64,000 nucleotides of DNA from Rheinheimera sp. MMS21-TC3 (GTDB lineage Bacteria; Pseudomonadota; Gammaproteobacteria; Enterobacterales; Alteromonadaceae), in contig NZ_CP135084.1 in NCBI RefSeq assembly GCF_032229285.1, forward strand, positions 1,364,001 to 1,428,000, read 5' to 3'. A program made the position numbers and the translations under genes. This document shows positions 52,918-63,122 of this stretch, in pieces. Below the pieces are notes generated by a model, which saw nothing but the letters and a program-made list of their open reading frames with translations, ran no database searches and had not been told where the DNA came from. The number at the start of each line of letters is the position of its first letter. The first letter of the stretch is position 1.

Positions 52918-54435
52918 TTATGCCTGTTTAACTTCATGTTGCATTTTATCAAATACCTGAAGTACAGAAGGTGCTGGTGTCTTTGTTAACTTACTAACAA
53001 TGATAATAGTTAAGGTACTAATAATGACACCCGGTAAAATTTCATAGACAAGACTACTTAATTTAGCACCGTTTTCTAATACTGGGGCATAAATCCAAAA
53101 TAGAACTGTCACCGCACCACTCACCATACCGGCTAGAGCGCCAGCAAAGGTCATACGCTTCCAAAACAAGCTTAGAATCACTAAGGGGCCAAAAGCAGCA
53201 CCAAAACCAGCCCAGGCATTGCTCACTAAGGTTAATATAGAGCTTTCTCTATCATAGGCTAAGGCTATAGCGACTAATGCAACCACTAGCACCGAAAGGC
53301 GACCAACAAGTACTAGTTCTTTTTGACTAGCATCGCGGTGGATAAATACTTTATAAAAATCTTCAGTTAGTGAGCTTGAGGTAACGAGTAACTGAGAAGA
53401 AATGGTACTCATAATAGCAGCTAAAATTGCCGCTAATAAAAAGCCTGAAATTAACGGATGAAATAAAAACTGTGAAAAGACAATAAAGATCGTTTCTGGA
53501 TCAGACAATGTCATTTGTGTTTTTGCGACATAGGCAATACCCACTAAACCGGTTACCATAGCACCAATCAGTGTAATGAGCATCCAGCTCATACCAATAC
53601 GGCGTGCAGCTTTTATATCTTTAATTGAGCGAATTGCCATAAATCGGACAATAATATGTGGTTGACCAAAGTAACCAAACCCCCAAGATAGAGCTGAAAC
53701 AATACCTAATATTGTTAATATTTTGCCTTCCTTAACATCAAAGATAGGATTTAAAAACTCAGGATTTATAGCACTAATTTGAGTCATTGCAGAGCTAAAA
53801 CCACCTAAGTGATCAATAGCAACAACCGGCACTAATACCAATGAGATAAACATAATACAGCCTTGCACAAAGTCGGTCATGCTTACCGCTAAAAAGCCAC
53901 CAAATAAGGTATAAGCAACAACGACACCGGCAGTAACATATAAGCCTAGCTCATAACTTAAGTTAAAGGAGCTCTCGAATAGCTTGCCGCCACCTACAAC
54001 ACCAGAAGAGGTGTATAAGGTGAAGAAAACAACAATAACGATTGAAGAAACAATACGTAAGATCCGCGTTTTATCTTCAAATCTGTTTTCAAAAAAATCG
54101 GGGATAGTTATAGAGTCATTAGCAATTTCGGTATAAACCCTTAGCCGTGGCGCTACAACAAAATAGTTTAAATAGGCGCCAATCAGTAAACCTACTGCTA
54201 TCCAGCCACTACTAACACCTGAAATGTACATAGCGCCAGGTATACCCATTAACATCCAGCCACTCATGTCAGATGCGCCTGCCGATAAGGCCGTAACTGC
54301 TGGACCTAGTTTTCTGCCGCCTAACATGTAGCCAGACACATCATCAGTCGATGTTTTATAGGCATAAAGCCCTATGCCAAGCATAACGATAAAATATAAT
54401 GCTAGTGATATAATGGTGCCTATTTCCAAACCCAT
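52918..54435 (-). CDS. putP: Sodium/proline symporter PutP
   Basis: 505 residues and about 13 membrane helices, the usual PutP size. GGRKLGPAVTALSAGASDMSGWMLMGIPGAMYISG in the second helix carries the Na+/proline residues. ITIPDFFENRFEDKTRILR and WGFGYFGQPHIIVRFMAI follow, as in E. coli PutP. It imports proline with Na+ as nutrient or osmoprotectant. It stands alone, with a terminator behind it and no putA beside it. Confidence 0.94.
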   Translation of the reverse strand: MGLEIGTIISLALYFIVMLGIGLYAYKTSTDDVSGYMLGGRKLGPAVTALSAGASDMSGWMLMGIPGAMYISGVSSGWIAVGLLIGAYLNYFVVAPRLRVYTEIANDSITIPDFFENRFEDKTRILRIVSSIVIVVFFTLYTSSGVVGGGKLFESSFNLSYELGLYVTAGVVVAYTLFGGFLAVSMTDFVQGCIMFISLVLVPVVAIDHLGGFSSAMTQISAINPEFLNPIFDVKEGKILTILGIVSALSWGFGYFGQPHIIVRFMAIRSIKDIKAARRIGMSWMLITLIGAMVTGLVGIAYVAKTQMTLSDPETIFIVFSQFLFHPLISGFLLAAILAAIMSTISSQLLVTSSSLTEDFYKVFIHRDASQKELVLVGRLSVLVVALVAIALAYDRESSILTLVSNAWAGFGAAFGPLVILSLFWKRMTFAGALAGMVSGAVTVLFWIYAPVLENGAKLSSLVYEILPGVIISTLTIIIVSKLTKTPAPSVLQVFDKMQHEVKQA

Positions 54436-54605
54436 ATCTCCTTGCGCTGAATGAATTTCAGCAAATCAAAACAATTTACAAAGGCCTAATTATAGCTTTA
54501 GGTCTATATATTCTGTTTTTATGCTAACAAGTTGCTGCTTTATATACTAGTGCTTCCTTTTAAACTGGCATGATAAAACAGGTTATTCAACTCATTATGG
54601 ATGGT

Positions 54606-56300
54606 TTAGATATCATTTGGATATAAGGGCGCTAAGTCAGCTGACTTAGCTATTTTAGTCATATTAGGCTTAAATAGCTGCCATTGCTGCCATAAGCCTT
54701 GACCTTGCCACGTGCTTACATTATTAGCATATAAAGCGGCATTAAGTTGATTTATTTCTGCAATTAATGCTGCCGAGGTTAGTTGCTCTGTTAATTGGCT
54801 TAATGATGTAAACTGTTGATTGAAATAACGATAGCCCCAGCGTAATAACTCTTTCTTAGCGACTTCTGGTTCATTGTTTTGACAGGCCGTCTTTAAGGCA
54901 TGGCTATTAAATTTGGCAACAGTTATTTTAGGTTGTGCAGAAGTAGTAGGTGCTCGGTATTGCCACATAATATAAAACAGCAATAGCGTAACTACCCAAA
55001 TAAGCAAAATAACACTAGTGCTATATGTCCAAGCCCAGTTATTAACTCCAGCAGATTGCTTAGTCGATGTTATAGGCAGAGTTGTGCTAGCAATATTATC
55101 TTGGCTAGCGGCTGGTATAGAATTAGTGCTTTGGCTATTTGCCGCAGGGCTGACAATAAAGGTTTTTGCAGGCAATACAGCGCTTTCTAATTGATTAGTC
55201 TTACTATTCCACCAAGGTAAAGAGACTTCTGGTAGGCTAACTTTACCTGACTCTGTGGCTATAACAGCAGTAGTAAAAACTTTTTGGGCAATAATATGGC
55301 CATTGCGCTCAGCACTTTTAGCTTGCGGTTGCTCTTGATATAAACGTAAAGAATTAGGGAAACTTAGTGTTAATTCAGGTAGCTGATTTTCAGCCACATC
55401 TACAGCAGATAAGGTGATAGTTCTAGTTATAGGTTCACCAACAGTTAGTTCTGTTACATTAGGCGACCACTCTTCAGTCAGAGTAACTAAGCCTGCAACT
55501 AACCAGTTAGCTGTTTGGGAAGGAAAGCTATCAGGAATAGGCTGCACCTCTATGGCAATAGTTTGAGCTTGTTCTAATACTCTTTTGGTACGAGAGTAGT
55601 AACCATATTGTCTACTCGCTCGATCTATCATTTCGCCGCTAAAAACAGGGGGGGCAATACTAAAATGACCACTTTGCTGCGGTGTGATGGCATAACGACG
55701 GCTAAAAGTACGGTAGCGAATGCCATTAATTAACTCTGTTCCTTCAACATCTTGGCCAACTTTTTGGATGATAGCTCCTTCTAAAGTTGGCTCTGTTAAA
55801 GATGCGTTTTGGAACTCTTCTTTAGAGTAAATGGTAAGTGTATAGTAGCTTAACTGCTGAACATAAAGTTGACTCTGCTCAATTTCGCTTTGTAAAAACA
55901 ACTCTTTATTCTCGGTGTTTGATGAGTTTTCCTGGCTGTCTGCAGCAAGAATAGTCAGGTTAATTGGCTCAGTGGTTAGGTTCTGGTAACTAAAGCTGGG
56001 AATAGTATAATCGCCGGCTGCTTTAGCGACTAAAACCACTTTCCATAAGGTACTTTGGCTAGTATTGCCATTAATATTACGGATGCTTTGGCTAACAGAA
56101 GGCATCATTACCGTAAAGTCTGATTTTAAAACATTAAAATCTATAGCAGCAGCATCGACTTTGGCGTCTAAGCTGATTTCTAAAGTAATAGGCTCATTTA
56201 ATAAAGCTGGATTTTTATCAACTGCTGCACTTAGCTGGCTGGCTGCTGGCACTGAAGCAGAAAACAACAAAGCCAAAAGCAATAAGGTGCGGATTACCAT
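54606..56300 (-). CDS. BatD-like exported protein
   Basis: 564 residues. A signal peptide (MVIRTLLLLALLFSASVPAAS) precedes several immunoglobulin-like beta domains (for example LLNEPITLEISLDA and LTVGEPITRTITLSAVDVAENQLPEL). One membrane helix near 425-445 (TYSTSVILLIWVVTLLLFYIMW) and a cytoplasmic tail follow. It is the last gene of the MoxR/Bat operon, overlapping the VWA-TPR gene by 7 bases, with AAAGGAG 10 bases upstream of its ATG. BatD proteins are proposed to assemble with the VWA proteins at the inner membrane. Function is only generally known as stress tolerance. Confidence 0.87.
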   Translation of the reverse strand: MVIRTLLLLALLFSASVPAASQLSAAVDKNPALLNEPITLEISLDAKVDAAAIDFNVLKSDFTVMMPSVSQSIRNINGNTSQSTLWKVVLVAKAAGDYTIPSFSYQNLTTEPINLTILAADSQENSSNTENKELFLQSEIEQSQLYVQQLSYYTLTIYSKEEFQNASLTEPTLEGAIIQKVGQDVEGTELINGIRYRTFSRRYAITPQQSGHFSIAPPVFSGEMIDRASRQYGYYSRTKRVLEQAQTIAIEVQPIPDSFPSQTANWLVAGLVTLTEEWSPNVTELTVGEPITRTITLSAVDVAENQLPELTLSFPNSLRLYQEQPQAKSAERNGHIIAQKVFTTAVIATESGKVSLPEVSLPWWNSKTNQLESAVLPAKTFIVSPAANSQSTNSIPAASQDNIASTTLPITSTKQSAGVNNWAWTYSTSVILLIWVVTLLLFYIMWQYRAPTTSAQPKITVAKFNSHALKTACQNNEPEVAKKELLRWGYRYFNQQFTSLSQLTEQLTSAALIAEINQLNAALYANNVSTWQGQGLWQQWQLFKPNMTKIAKSADLAPLYPNDI

Positions 56301-58144
56301 TGTTGAACGACTCCTTTAGGTAAGCGTTGATGTTGGCGTTTCTGATATTCAAGATACATTTTATTACGCAATAACAACGCGGGGTCATCTTGAACTTTAC
56401 GCAATAAATTATTTAATTGTTGCTGCTGCTCTGGTGTGGCATCTGGCCAAGCTTCAGATATTGCAGCTTGCTGTTGCATTTGCTCTTCGTTGGCCTTGTC
56501 TTTATTTGTATCTTGCTGCCTAGCTTGTTGCTCTTTTTCGTTGGCTTGCTGGGCATTGTTTGCTTCAGACTGGGCTTTATTATTGTTTGGATCTTGTTCA
56601 GCGTTAGAGCCTTCTGATTGTTGTTGACTTTGTGCTGAGTTATCTTCCGCATTTTCAGCGGGATCTTGCTCTGAGTTTTGCTGCTGCTCTTGGTCTTGCT
56701 GACCAGACTGTTGTTGCTTATCTTGATCTGACTGCGAGCTTTGATTATTAGATTGCTGCTCTTGCTGCTGTTGTTCAAGCAATTGCTGCATTAACTTTGC
56801 ATTATCTGCCGCTGCAGTCAGTTCAGGGTTTATAGCTAAGGCTTGCTCATAAGCTTTAGCTGCATCGGCATAACGTTCCTGCTGAGCTAAACTGTTGCCT
56901 AAGTTATGCCAAGCCTCTGCAGTGTTAGTTAGGGTTGCGGCTTGATTAAAAGCCTGCTCTGCAGTTTGATAATCACCAGCCCGATAAGCTGCATTACCTT
57001 GCCATAATGGGTCGGTAAATTTTCCTTTAGCTGCAGCAAAGTCACCATTTTGGTAATCTTGTCTAGCTTGCTGTTGCTGAGTTTGCCATAAGTCGCGCCA
57101 TTCTATGGCCTGTGCTGCAGGTGCAGGCAATATAAATATAACCAAGGTTAATAAAGAGCCATAACGACGCTGCCATAGTAATAGGGGGATTAATAACCAT
57201 ACTAAATAAATAGCCGCATCTTGCCATTGATCGCCTTGTATTTGTTGTAGTTGCTCGGCTGAGTCTAATGCGCTTAGTGGTGTTTGAGCTAAAATCTGTT
57301 TTATGCCTTGGCCATCAATACTGGCATTGGCATAAATACCACCATGTCGCTTGGCTAGGCTAGCTAATTGCTGTTGCGGTACTTTAGGTAAAATTACCGC
57401 CCCTTGAACATTTTTTAATAGCTCGCCATTTGCCAGTTGCACAGGGGCCCCTTCGGTTGAACCAAAACCCAGTATTGATAGTCGATGTGGCCAAGAATTA
57501 AGTAGCTTTTGGATGTCGTTGTAGCTGTTATCGTCAAAACCATCGGTAAATACCACTACATCGCCGCGAGGATAGCCGGCTTGGGTTAATAATTTATCAG
57601 CTTGTTGTAAGGCGGCATATAAATTTGAACCTTGTACCGGCATTATCTCTGGCTGCAAATCAGGAATAAGTAAGCTGATATTATTATGATCGGGTGTTAA
57701 CGGCGCAATTATAAAAGCATCACCAGCAAAACTTAATAAGCCCAATTCACCTTCTTTAAGCTGTTTAGTAAAGTCTAAAGCCAGAAAACGCTGTTGAGTT
57801 AATCTATCGGGTGCCATATCGGTTGCGCGCATCGACATTGACATGTCTAATACTAAAACCGTGGCTTTTTTTAAGCCAAAAGCCGGCTGAGGTAATTTTT
57901 GCCAGCTAGGGCCAGCTAAAGCCAGCACACTAATACACCAGCATAATATTAGGCTGGGAAATAGCCAAGGCTGTTTTTTTAAAGCTTGTTGACTATTAAG
58001 TAACAGCGGCTGTAAATGAGGTGCAATTAAGCTATGCCACGGACTTTGATCGCGACGGTAAGCATAAAGTAACAGCGCCAATAATATGACCGGAATAATA
58101 GCGAGCAGCCAGATTGGCCGCAAAAAATGAAACTCAGCGAACAT
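56294..58144 (-). CDS. BatB-BatC fusion: VWA protein with TPR and Gln-rich tail
   Basis: 616 residues. Two N-terminal helices flank the start of a VWA domain (about 95-290) with MIDAS residues Asp100, Ser102 and Ser104 in LDMSMSM. Further helices near 310-345 follow. TPR motifs (about 380-455) include AYRAGDYQTAEQAFNQAA and AWHNLGNSLAQQERYADAAKAYEQALAINPEL. The region about 465-580 is an extreme Gln/Asn/Glu/Ser-rich low-complexity stretch. In Bacteroides BatB and BatC are separate; the fusion is common in gammaproteobacteria. It overlaps BatA by 11 bases. Confidence 0.9.
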   Translation of the reverse strand: MFAEFHFLRPIWLLAIIPVILLALLLYAYRRDQSPWHSLIAPHLQPLLLNSQQALKKQPWLFPSLILCWCISVLALAGPSWQKLPQPAFGLKKATVLVLDMSMSMRATDMAPDRLTQQRFLALDFTKQLKEGELGLLSFAGDAFIIAPLTPDHNNISLLIPDLQPEIMPVQGSNLYAALQQADKLLTQAGYPRGDVVVFTDGFDDNSYNDIQKLLNSWPHRLSILGFGSTEGAPVQLANGELLKNVQGAVILPKVPQQQLASLAKRHGGIYANASIDGQGIKQILAQTPLSALDSAEQLQQIQGDQWQDAAIYLVWLLIPLLLWQRRYGSLLTLVIFILPAPAAQAIEWRDLWQTQQQQARQDYQNGDFAAAKGKFTDPLWQGNAAYRAGDYQTAEQAFNQAATLTNTAEAWHNLGNSLAQQERYADAAKAYEQALAINPELTAAADNAKLMQQLLEQQQQEQQSNNQSSQSDQDKQQQSGQQDQEQQQNSEQDPAENAEDNSAQSQQQSEGSNAEQDPNNNKAQSEANNAQQANEKEQQARQQDTNKDKANEEQMQQQAAISEAWPDATPEQQQQLNNLLRKVQDDPALLLRNKMYLEYQKRQHQRLPKGVVQQW

Positions 58145-59126
58145 GTTGCATTATTCTCCACCAATTAATTTGCCGTATAGCTAATAAAAAAGAGCAGAGT
58201 AGCGCTAACGTCAGCGGCCAATGCAATAAGCTTTTTTGTGGTCTGTAGGTTAGGCTATCTCGGGTAATTGGCTCTAATTGATCTAATAATTTATAAATTT
58301 CTTGCAGTTCGCTTAAATCACGAGCACGAAAGTAACGGCCGCCGGTTTCTTCAGCTAATCGCGTCAATAGTACTTCGTCTAAATCATGCGATGGATTAAC
58401 TACACGTTGGCCAAACAATCCTTGTTGGATCATTCTCTCTGCGCCAACCCCAACGGTATGAATTTTAACCCCAGCAGCTTTAGCTAAAGTAAGGGCTTCT
58501 AAAGGCTGAATGTTGCCAGCAGTATTAGCACCATCACTTAATAAAATTAATACTTTATTGGAACTTTCATAAGTGTTTAAACGCTTTACGGCTAAGCCTA
58601 TGGCCTCACCAATAGCTGTGCGGGTACCGACTAAGCCCAGCACACTGTCATCGAGCATTTTTTCTACTGTAATTAAATCAAAGGTTAGTGGTGTTTGTTG
58701 ATAAGCGGCATCAGCAAATAATATTAAACCAATTCTGTCGCCCTGACGCTGTTGTATAAAGTCTTTCACAACAGACTTTACGGCTTCTAGTCGGTTTATA
58801 TTTCTGCCTTGGGTAACCATATCGGCTATTTCCATTGAACCGGATAAGTCGAGCGCTAACATTAAGTCACGACCTTGTTGTGGTATTGTTTGAGTGTCAC
58901 CTAACCAACGTGGCTGCATACAAGCGATAACAAGGGCAAGCCATATAACAAACATTAAGATGGAATTTGCACTAAACCAACGACTAGATTCGGTTGTGTT
59001 TGCATCGGCTAACTTAGCCAATGGGGGTAAATATAAAGTGCTCGTATTGTTTTTTTTATTTTTTGGCCGCAAAAATAACGGTACAATAATTAACAATGCC
59101 AACCAAGGGTAAGCAAAATCAAGCAT
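58134..59126 (-). CDS. VWA-domain protein BatA-like
   Basis: 330 residues. N-terminal helices precede the VWA domain, whose MIDAS is DLSGSM (Asp93, Ser95, Ser97). Later VGTRTAIGEAIGLAVKRL and LLSDGANTAGN supply the other metal-site residues. A C-terminal helix ends the protein. It binds a divalent metal and presumably a partner protein at the inner membrane. ATG 59126 has AAGGAGC upstream and overlaps the DUF4381 gene by 8 bases; the frame open to 59144 is not used. Confidence 0.9.
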   Translation of the reverse strand: MLDFAYPWLALLIIVPLFLRPKNKKNNTSTLYLPPLAKLADANTTESSRWFSANSILMFVIWLALVIACMQPRWLGDTQTIPQQGRDLMLALDLSGSMEIADMVTQGRNINRLEAVKSVVKDFIQQRQGDRIGLILFADAAYQQTPLTFDLITVEKMLDDSVLGLVGTRTAIGEAIGLAVKRLNTYESSNKVLILLSDGANTAGNIQPLEALTLAKAAGVKIHTVGVGAERMIQQGLFGQRVVNPSHDLDEVLLTRLAEETGGRYFRARDLSELQEIYKLLDQLEPITRDSLTYRPQKSLLHWPLTLALLCSFLLAIRQINWWRIMQHVR

Positions 59127-59685
59127 GATGTTGCTCCTTTTCATTAACCATTACAGCTAATGGACTCATTACAGCAGGAACTGGCAACTCATAGTCATCT
59201 TGTGCTTGGTATTGGTTTAACCACTGTTTGGCAAAAACATAAAATTGGTTAAGTTCAGCTTCTGAGTGTGCTGGGCTATAAAGTAGTATATTTAAATTAG
59301 GCAGCGGCAAGGATAGGTGCTTGGCTAACCAAAGTTGCCATTGCTCAGTGTTAGCCGATAGCGCTGGATGTTTAGGTTGATAATGCTGCAGCACACGTTT
59401 TAGTAATAGATTGATTTGATTAGCTGTATCAGGTTGCTGTTGTAACTTGTCAAGTTGCGCTATGGCTTGTCGTTTAGCTAACCAGTAGCGATGGCGCTGT
59501 ATTAGTTTCCAAATTGTAAAAGCTAATGCAGCTATAGTGCATATTAATAACAGCCAATAGATAGGTGCTAAGCCAAAGTAGACTGTAAATTCAGGCTCTA
59601 CAATATCGGCTAAAGAAGCTAATGCTGGGTTAGTATTCATCATCTCAGTATTAAGCATATTATTTACTGTATTAAGATCAGCCAT
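59119..59685 (-). CDS. DUF4381 membrane protein of the MoxR/Bat operon
   Basis: 188 residues with one membrane helix at about 36-57 (PIYWLLLICTIAALAFTIWKLI) and a cytoplasmic part with a tryptophan motif (NTEQWQLWLAKHLSLPLP). DUF4381 proteins sit between DUF58 and VWA genes in these operons. Function is unknown. Overlaps on both sides (8 bases each) indicate coupled translation. Confidence 0.87.
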   Translation of the reverse strand: MADLNTVNNMLNTEMMNTNPALASLADIVEPEFTVYFGLAPIYWLLLICTIAALAFTIWKLIQRHRYWLAKRQAIAQLDKLQQQPDTANQINLLLKRVLQHYQPKHPALSANTEQWQLWLAKHLSLPLPNLNILLYSPAHSEAELNQFYVFAKQWLNQYQAQDDYELPVPAVMSPLAVMVNEKEQHHA

Positions 59686-60655
59686 GCCAACGAGTCTCTA
59701 ATTGGCTTAAAATAGGTTCTGCTGCGGTTATGTTTAGCCACTTACAGCCAGCTAATAATAATTGTTGCTGTAATTGTTGTTGGTTAGTTTGTTGCTGTAG
59801 CTCATAACGTTGCTGTAACTGCTTATTGCTTAGCTCTACAATGCCACTGTGTAGGCCATCGCTAACAGCAGCTAAGCCAGAGCTTGAAGCGGGGATACTA
59901 AGCTCTAGTGGATCATTAATAGCACAGCAAGTCACTTCATTGTGCTGTCGTATTGCCCTAATGTGGCGTAACGCATCAGTATTAAACTGACTAAAATCAG
60001 ACAATATATAGACTAAGCTGCCAGGATGAACTAAACGGCGTAATTGAGCCAGCGCAGTAGTAAATGTAATGCTATTTTGGCCGCTGCTATTAGCAACATG
60101 ATTAGCCTTATTATTGTGCGTATTGTGGATTTCAGTTAAGGCATGAAAATAGCGCAAAACACCAAGGCTACGGCTTTGTGGTTTTAATTCTCGTTGCTGC
60201 TGTTGGCTAAATACTATGCCGCCAAGTTTATCGCCTCGCTTTTTAACATGCCAAGCAATAAGTGCTGCTAAATGGGCCGCTTGAACTGACTTAAATAATA
60301 AAGTTGAGCCAAAGTGCATATTGCTGCTTAGATCAGTAAAAATAAAAACTGGTCGTTCTTTTTCTTCACGAAACAGCTTAGTATGCACCTTGCCTGTGCG
60401 AGCAGTTACCCGCCAGTCGATAGTGCGAACATCATCCCCGTTTTGATAATGACGCACCTCGTCAAACTCCATACCTCGGCCTTTACTTTTAGCCAAGTAG
60501 GTGCCAGCCAACTTACTTTGAATGGCCATTTTCGGGCTTAAATCTAGCACTTTAGTGTAACGCTGATACCATAACAGCTCTGGTAAACCTAAAGTGCTAC
60601 CACTGGCTTGGGTTTGGCTAAGCCAGTGTTGGGCAGAGAATTCTGAAGCTAACAT
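59678..60655 (-). CDS. DUF58 domain protein
   Basis: 325 residues. KGRGMEFDEVRHYQNGDDVRTIDWRVTARTGKVHTKLFREE is the DUF58 core, and PVFIFTDLSSNM starts a VWA-like fold. It is soluble, with no membrane helix in this version. It is an invariant partner of MoxR ATPases and probably a substrate or adaptor. Its ATG overlaps the MoxR stop as TAATG at 60655. Confidence 0.92.
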   Translation of the reverse strand: MLASEFSAQHWLSQTQASGSTLGLPELLWYQRYTKVLDLSPKMAIQSKLAGTYLAKSKGRGMEFDEVRHYQNGDDVRTIDWRVTARTGKVHTKLFREEKERPVFIFTDLSSNMHFGSTLLFKSVQAAHLAALIAWHVKKRGDKLGGIVFSQQQQRELKPQSRSLGVLRYFHALTEIHNTHNNKANHVANSSGQNSITFTTALAQLRRLVHPGSLVYILSDFSQFNTDALRHIRAIRQHNEVTCCAINDPLELSIPASSSGLAAVSDGLHSGIVELSNKQLQQRYELQQQTNQQQLQQQLLLAGCKWLNITAAEPILSQLETRWHG

Positions 60656-61608
60656 TAGGCTGAAGGTACCAAACGTAAAATTTCAGCTAAAACATCATCA
60701 GTTGTAATACCTTCGGCTTCAGCGGTATAGGTTAATATAATTCGATGGCGTAATGCATTATGAAATACAGCTTGGATATCATCGGGTGTGACATAATCTC
60801 TGTCACTAAGCCAAGCTTTAGCTCGAGCACAGCGCTCAATAGCAATAGTGGCACGAGGACTAGCACCATAAGCAATCCAACTGGCTAACTTATCGCTATA
60901 GGTACTAGGTTTACGAGTTGCCATAATTAGCTGGACTATATATTGCTCTAGGCCATCGGCCATATGTAACTTTAATATTTCTTTGCGAGCGGCAAAAATA
61001 TCGGCTTGGCTTATGCTGGTTACCGCTGCGCCTTCGCTAGATAAAGCTTCATTGCGAGTTAATTGCAAAATGGCTAACTCGGTTGCAGCATCAGGGTAAT
61101 CTACTTTTAAATGCAATAAAAAACGGTCAAGTTGGGCTTCAGGTAAGGGATAAGTTCCTTCTTGCTCTAATGGGTTTTGGGTTGCCATCACCAAAAACAA
61201 TTCAGGTAACGGGTAGGTATTGCGACCTACAGTTACTTGTTTCTCGGCCATAGCTTCTAATAATGCCGATTGTACCTTTGCTGGTGCACGGTTAATTTCA
61301 TCTGCTAAGATTATATGATGAAAAAGAGGGCCAGACTGAAATTCAAATTGTCCGGTCTCAGGGCGATAAATATCAGTTCCGGTTAAATCTGCTGGTAGTA
61401 AGTCGGGCGTAAATTGAATGCGATGAAATTCGCCCTCAACACCATCAGCTAGTGCATTTACGGCTCGAGTTTTTGCAAGGCCAGGAGGGCCTTCTACCAG
61501 AAGGTGTCCATTGGCTAAAAGTGCTAATAAAATGCCTTCTGTGAGTTCAGGCTGCCCTAGTACTTGACTGTCAAGATAGGTTTTTAAACCGGAAAATGCG
61601 TTTACCAT
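60655..61608 (-). CDS. MoxR family AAA+ ATPase
   Basis: 317 residues. Walker A is VEGPPGLAKT (about 38-47), Walker B IILADEINRAPAKVQSALLEAM, sensor 1 LVMATQNPLEQEGTYPLPEAQLDRF, and the sensor 2/lid region GASPRATIAIERCARA. MoxR ATPases act as chaperones for VWA-containing complexes. It is the first gene of a six-gene operon (MoxR, DUF58, DUF4381, BatA, BatB/C, BatD) with every junction overlapping. Divergent from fadI across about 200 bases. Confidence 0.94.
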   Translation of the reverse strand: MVNAFSGLKTYLDSQVLGQPELTEGILLALLANGHLLVEGPPGLAKTRAVNALADGVEGEFHRIQFTPDLLPADLTGTDIYRPETGQFEFQSGPLFHHIILADEINRAPAKVQSALLEAMAEKQVTVGRNTYPLPELFLVMATQNPLEQEGTYPLPEAQLDRFLLHLKVDYPDAATELAILQLTRNEALSSEGAAVTSISQADIFAARKEILKLHMADGLEQYIVQLIMATRKPSTYSDKLASWIAYGASPRATIAIERCARAKAWLSDRDYVTPDDIQAVFHNALRHRIILTYTAEAEGITTDDVLAEILRLVPSA

Positions 61609-61775
61609 AATGCGCTTACCCTAATGTAGAGTCTTATTAAGATTTAATGATTACTTTTTACCCAAAACAAGAAATTTCAAGCTAGGCTATGACGTTATAT
61701 CTTATATAAGGTTCAATTTGTATTAAAACAAGTGTTTTAATTTTCAGCAACTGTGGTTACAATCGATAATAGAAT

Positions 61776-61790
61776 ACAGGTCAGACCTGT
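61776..61790 (+). promoter_or_regulatory. FadR-type operator upstream of fadIJ
   Basis: ACAGGTC-A-GACCTGT is a perfect 7+1+7 palindrome 22 bases upstream of the fadI ATG. The core GGTCxGACC matches the FadR operator core; the outer bases differ from the E. coli consensus. A candidate -10 (GATAAT, 61765-61770) lies just upstream, so a bound repressor would block transcription until acyl-CoA releases it. Confidence 0.7.
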
Positions 61791-61811
61791 TAATTTAGAT
61801 TGAGGAACACG

Positions 61812-63122
61812 ATGAAGAAGCCAATACAATTAACAACTCGCGGTGGTGATAGAATAGCTATTGTTGCAGGTTTACGCACACCCTTTGCTAAACAAGCGAC
61901 TGAGTTTCATGGGGTTTCAGCGTTAGATTTAGGCAAAATGGTGGTTAATGAGTTACTTATTCGTACTGAAATTGACCCTAAATTAATTGAACAGGTTGTC
62001 TATGGCCAAGTAGTGCAAATGCCTGAAGCACCTAACATTGCTCGGGAAATTGTATTGGGCACCAATATGAGCATACATACTGATGCGTTTAGTGTTAGCC
62101 GTGCTTGTGCAACTAGCTTTCAATCAGTAGCAAATGTATTAGAAAACATGATGGCAGGCACATCAGAAATTGCTATTGCCGGTGGCGCAGATTCTAGCTC
62201 AGTGTTACCTATTGGTGTCAGTAAAGCCTTAGCGCGTGCCCTTGTTGATTTAAACAAGGCTCGTACCTTGAGTCAGCGTATCGCTATCTTTCGTCGCTTA
62301 AAATTAAAAGATTTATTACCTGTACCGCCAGCCGTTGCCGAATACAGTACCGGTTTATCTATGGGCGATACTGCCGAGCAAATGGCGAAAAGCCATAATA
62401 TTAGTCGTCAAGAGCAAGATGCTTTAGCGCATCGCTCACACACTTTAGCAACGGCGGCGTGGCAAAGTGGTGTTATGCAACAAGAGGTGATGGCCGCTTA
62501 TCCAGAGCCGTATTCGCGCTTCTTGGAGATGGATAATAATATTCGTCAAGACTCTAAATTAGAGTCTTACGCTAAATTAAAGCCAGCCTTTGATCGTGCG
62601 CATGGCACTGTTACTGCGGCAAATAGTACTCCATTAACAGATGGGGCTTCAGCCGTATTAATGATGACAGAAAGTAGAGCTAAAGCCTTAGGTTATAAGC
62701 CATTAGGCTATATTCGTAGTTATGCTTTTGCTGCGATTGACGTTAAACAAGATATGTTAATGAGCCCATCTTATGCGACACCGCTAGCTTTAGATCGCGC
62801 AGGTATGACCTTAGCCGACTTAACCTTAATTGAAATGCATGAAGCTTTTGCTGCGCAAACCTTAGCTAACGTAAAAATGTTTGCTAGTAAGAAATTTGCC
62901 GCTGAAAAACTCGGCCGCAGTGAAGCCATTGGTGAAATAGATATGGATAAGTTTAATGTTAATGGCGGCTCTTTAGCTTATGGCCATCCGTTTGCTGCCA
63001 CAGGTACCCGCTTAATTGTGCAAACATTAAATGAATTAAATCGTCGCGGTGGTGGTGTAGGCTTAACAACAGCTTGTGCTGCAGGTGGACTTGGAGCGGC
63101 TATGATAGTGGAGACAGAATAA
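61812..63122 (+). CDS. fadI: 3-ketoacyl-CoA thiolase FadI
   Basis: 436 residues, the same length as E. coli FadI. The acyl-accepting cysteine is Cys99 in [35 protein letters not shown] with the catalytic His, and [12 protein letters not shown] with the second Cys follow. It cleaves 3-ketoacyl-CoA to acetyl-CoA and a shortened acyl-CoA, as the beta subunit of the FadIJ complex. ATG 61812 has GAGGAA 6 bases upstream; the frame open from a TTG at 61800 is not used. Its stop overlaps the fadJ start as TAATG. Confidence 0.95.
   Translation: MKKPIQLTTRGGDRIAIVAGLRTPFAKQATEFHGVSALDLGKMVVNELLIRTEIDPKLIEQVVYGQVVQMPEAPNIAREIVLGTNMSIHTDAFSVSRACATSFQSVANVLENMMAGTSEIAIAGGADSSSVLPIGVSKALARALVDLNKARTLSQRIAIFRRLKLKDLLPVPPAVAEYSTGLSMGDTAEQMAKSHNISRQEQDALAHRSHTLATAAWQSGVMQQEVMAAYPEPYSRFLEMDNNIRQDSKLESYAKLKPAFDRAHGTVTAANSTPLTDGASAVLMMTESRAKALGYKPLGYIRSYAFAAIDVKQDMLMSPSYATPLALDRAGMTLADLTLIEMHEAFAAQTLANVKMFASKKFAAEKLGRSEAIGEIDMDKFNVNGGSLAYGHPFAATGTRLIVQTLNELNRRGGGVGLTTACAAGGLGAAMIVETE

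Noticed and set aside
56413..56778. Long open frames on both strands across the Gln-rich part of the VWA-TPR gene
   Set aside because: They arise from the CAG/CAA-rich low-complexity sequence, give biased Leu/Cys or Lys/Ser peptides, and have no ribosome sites.
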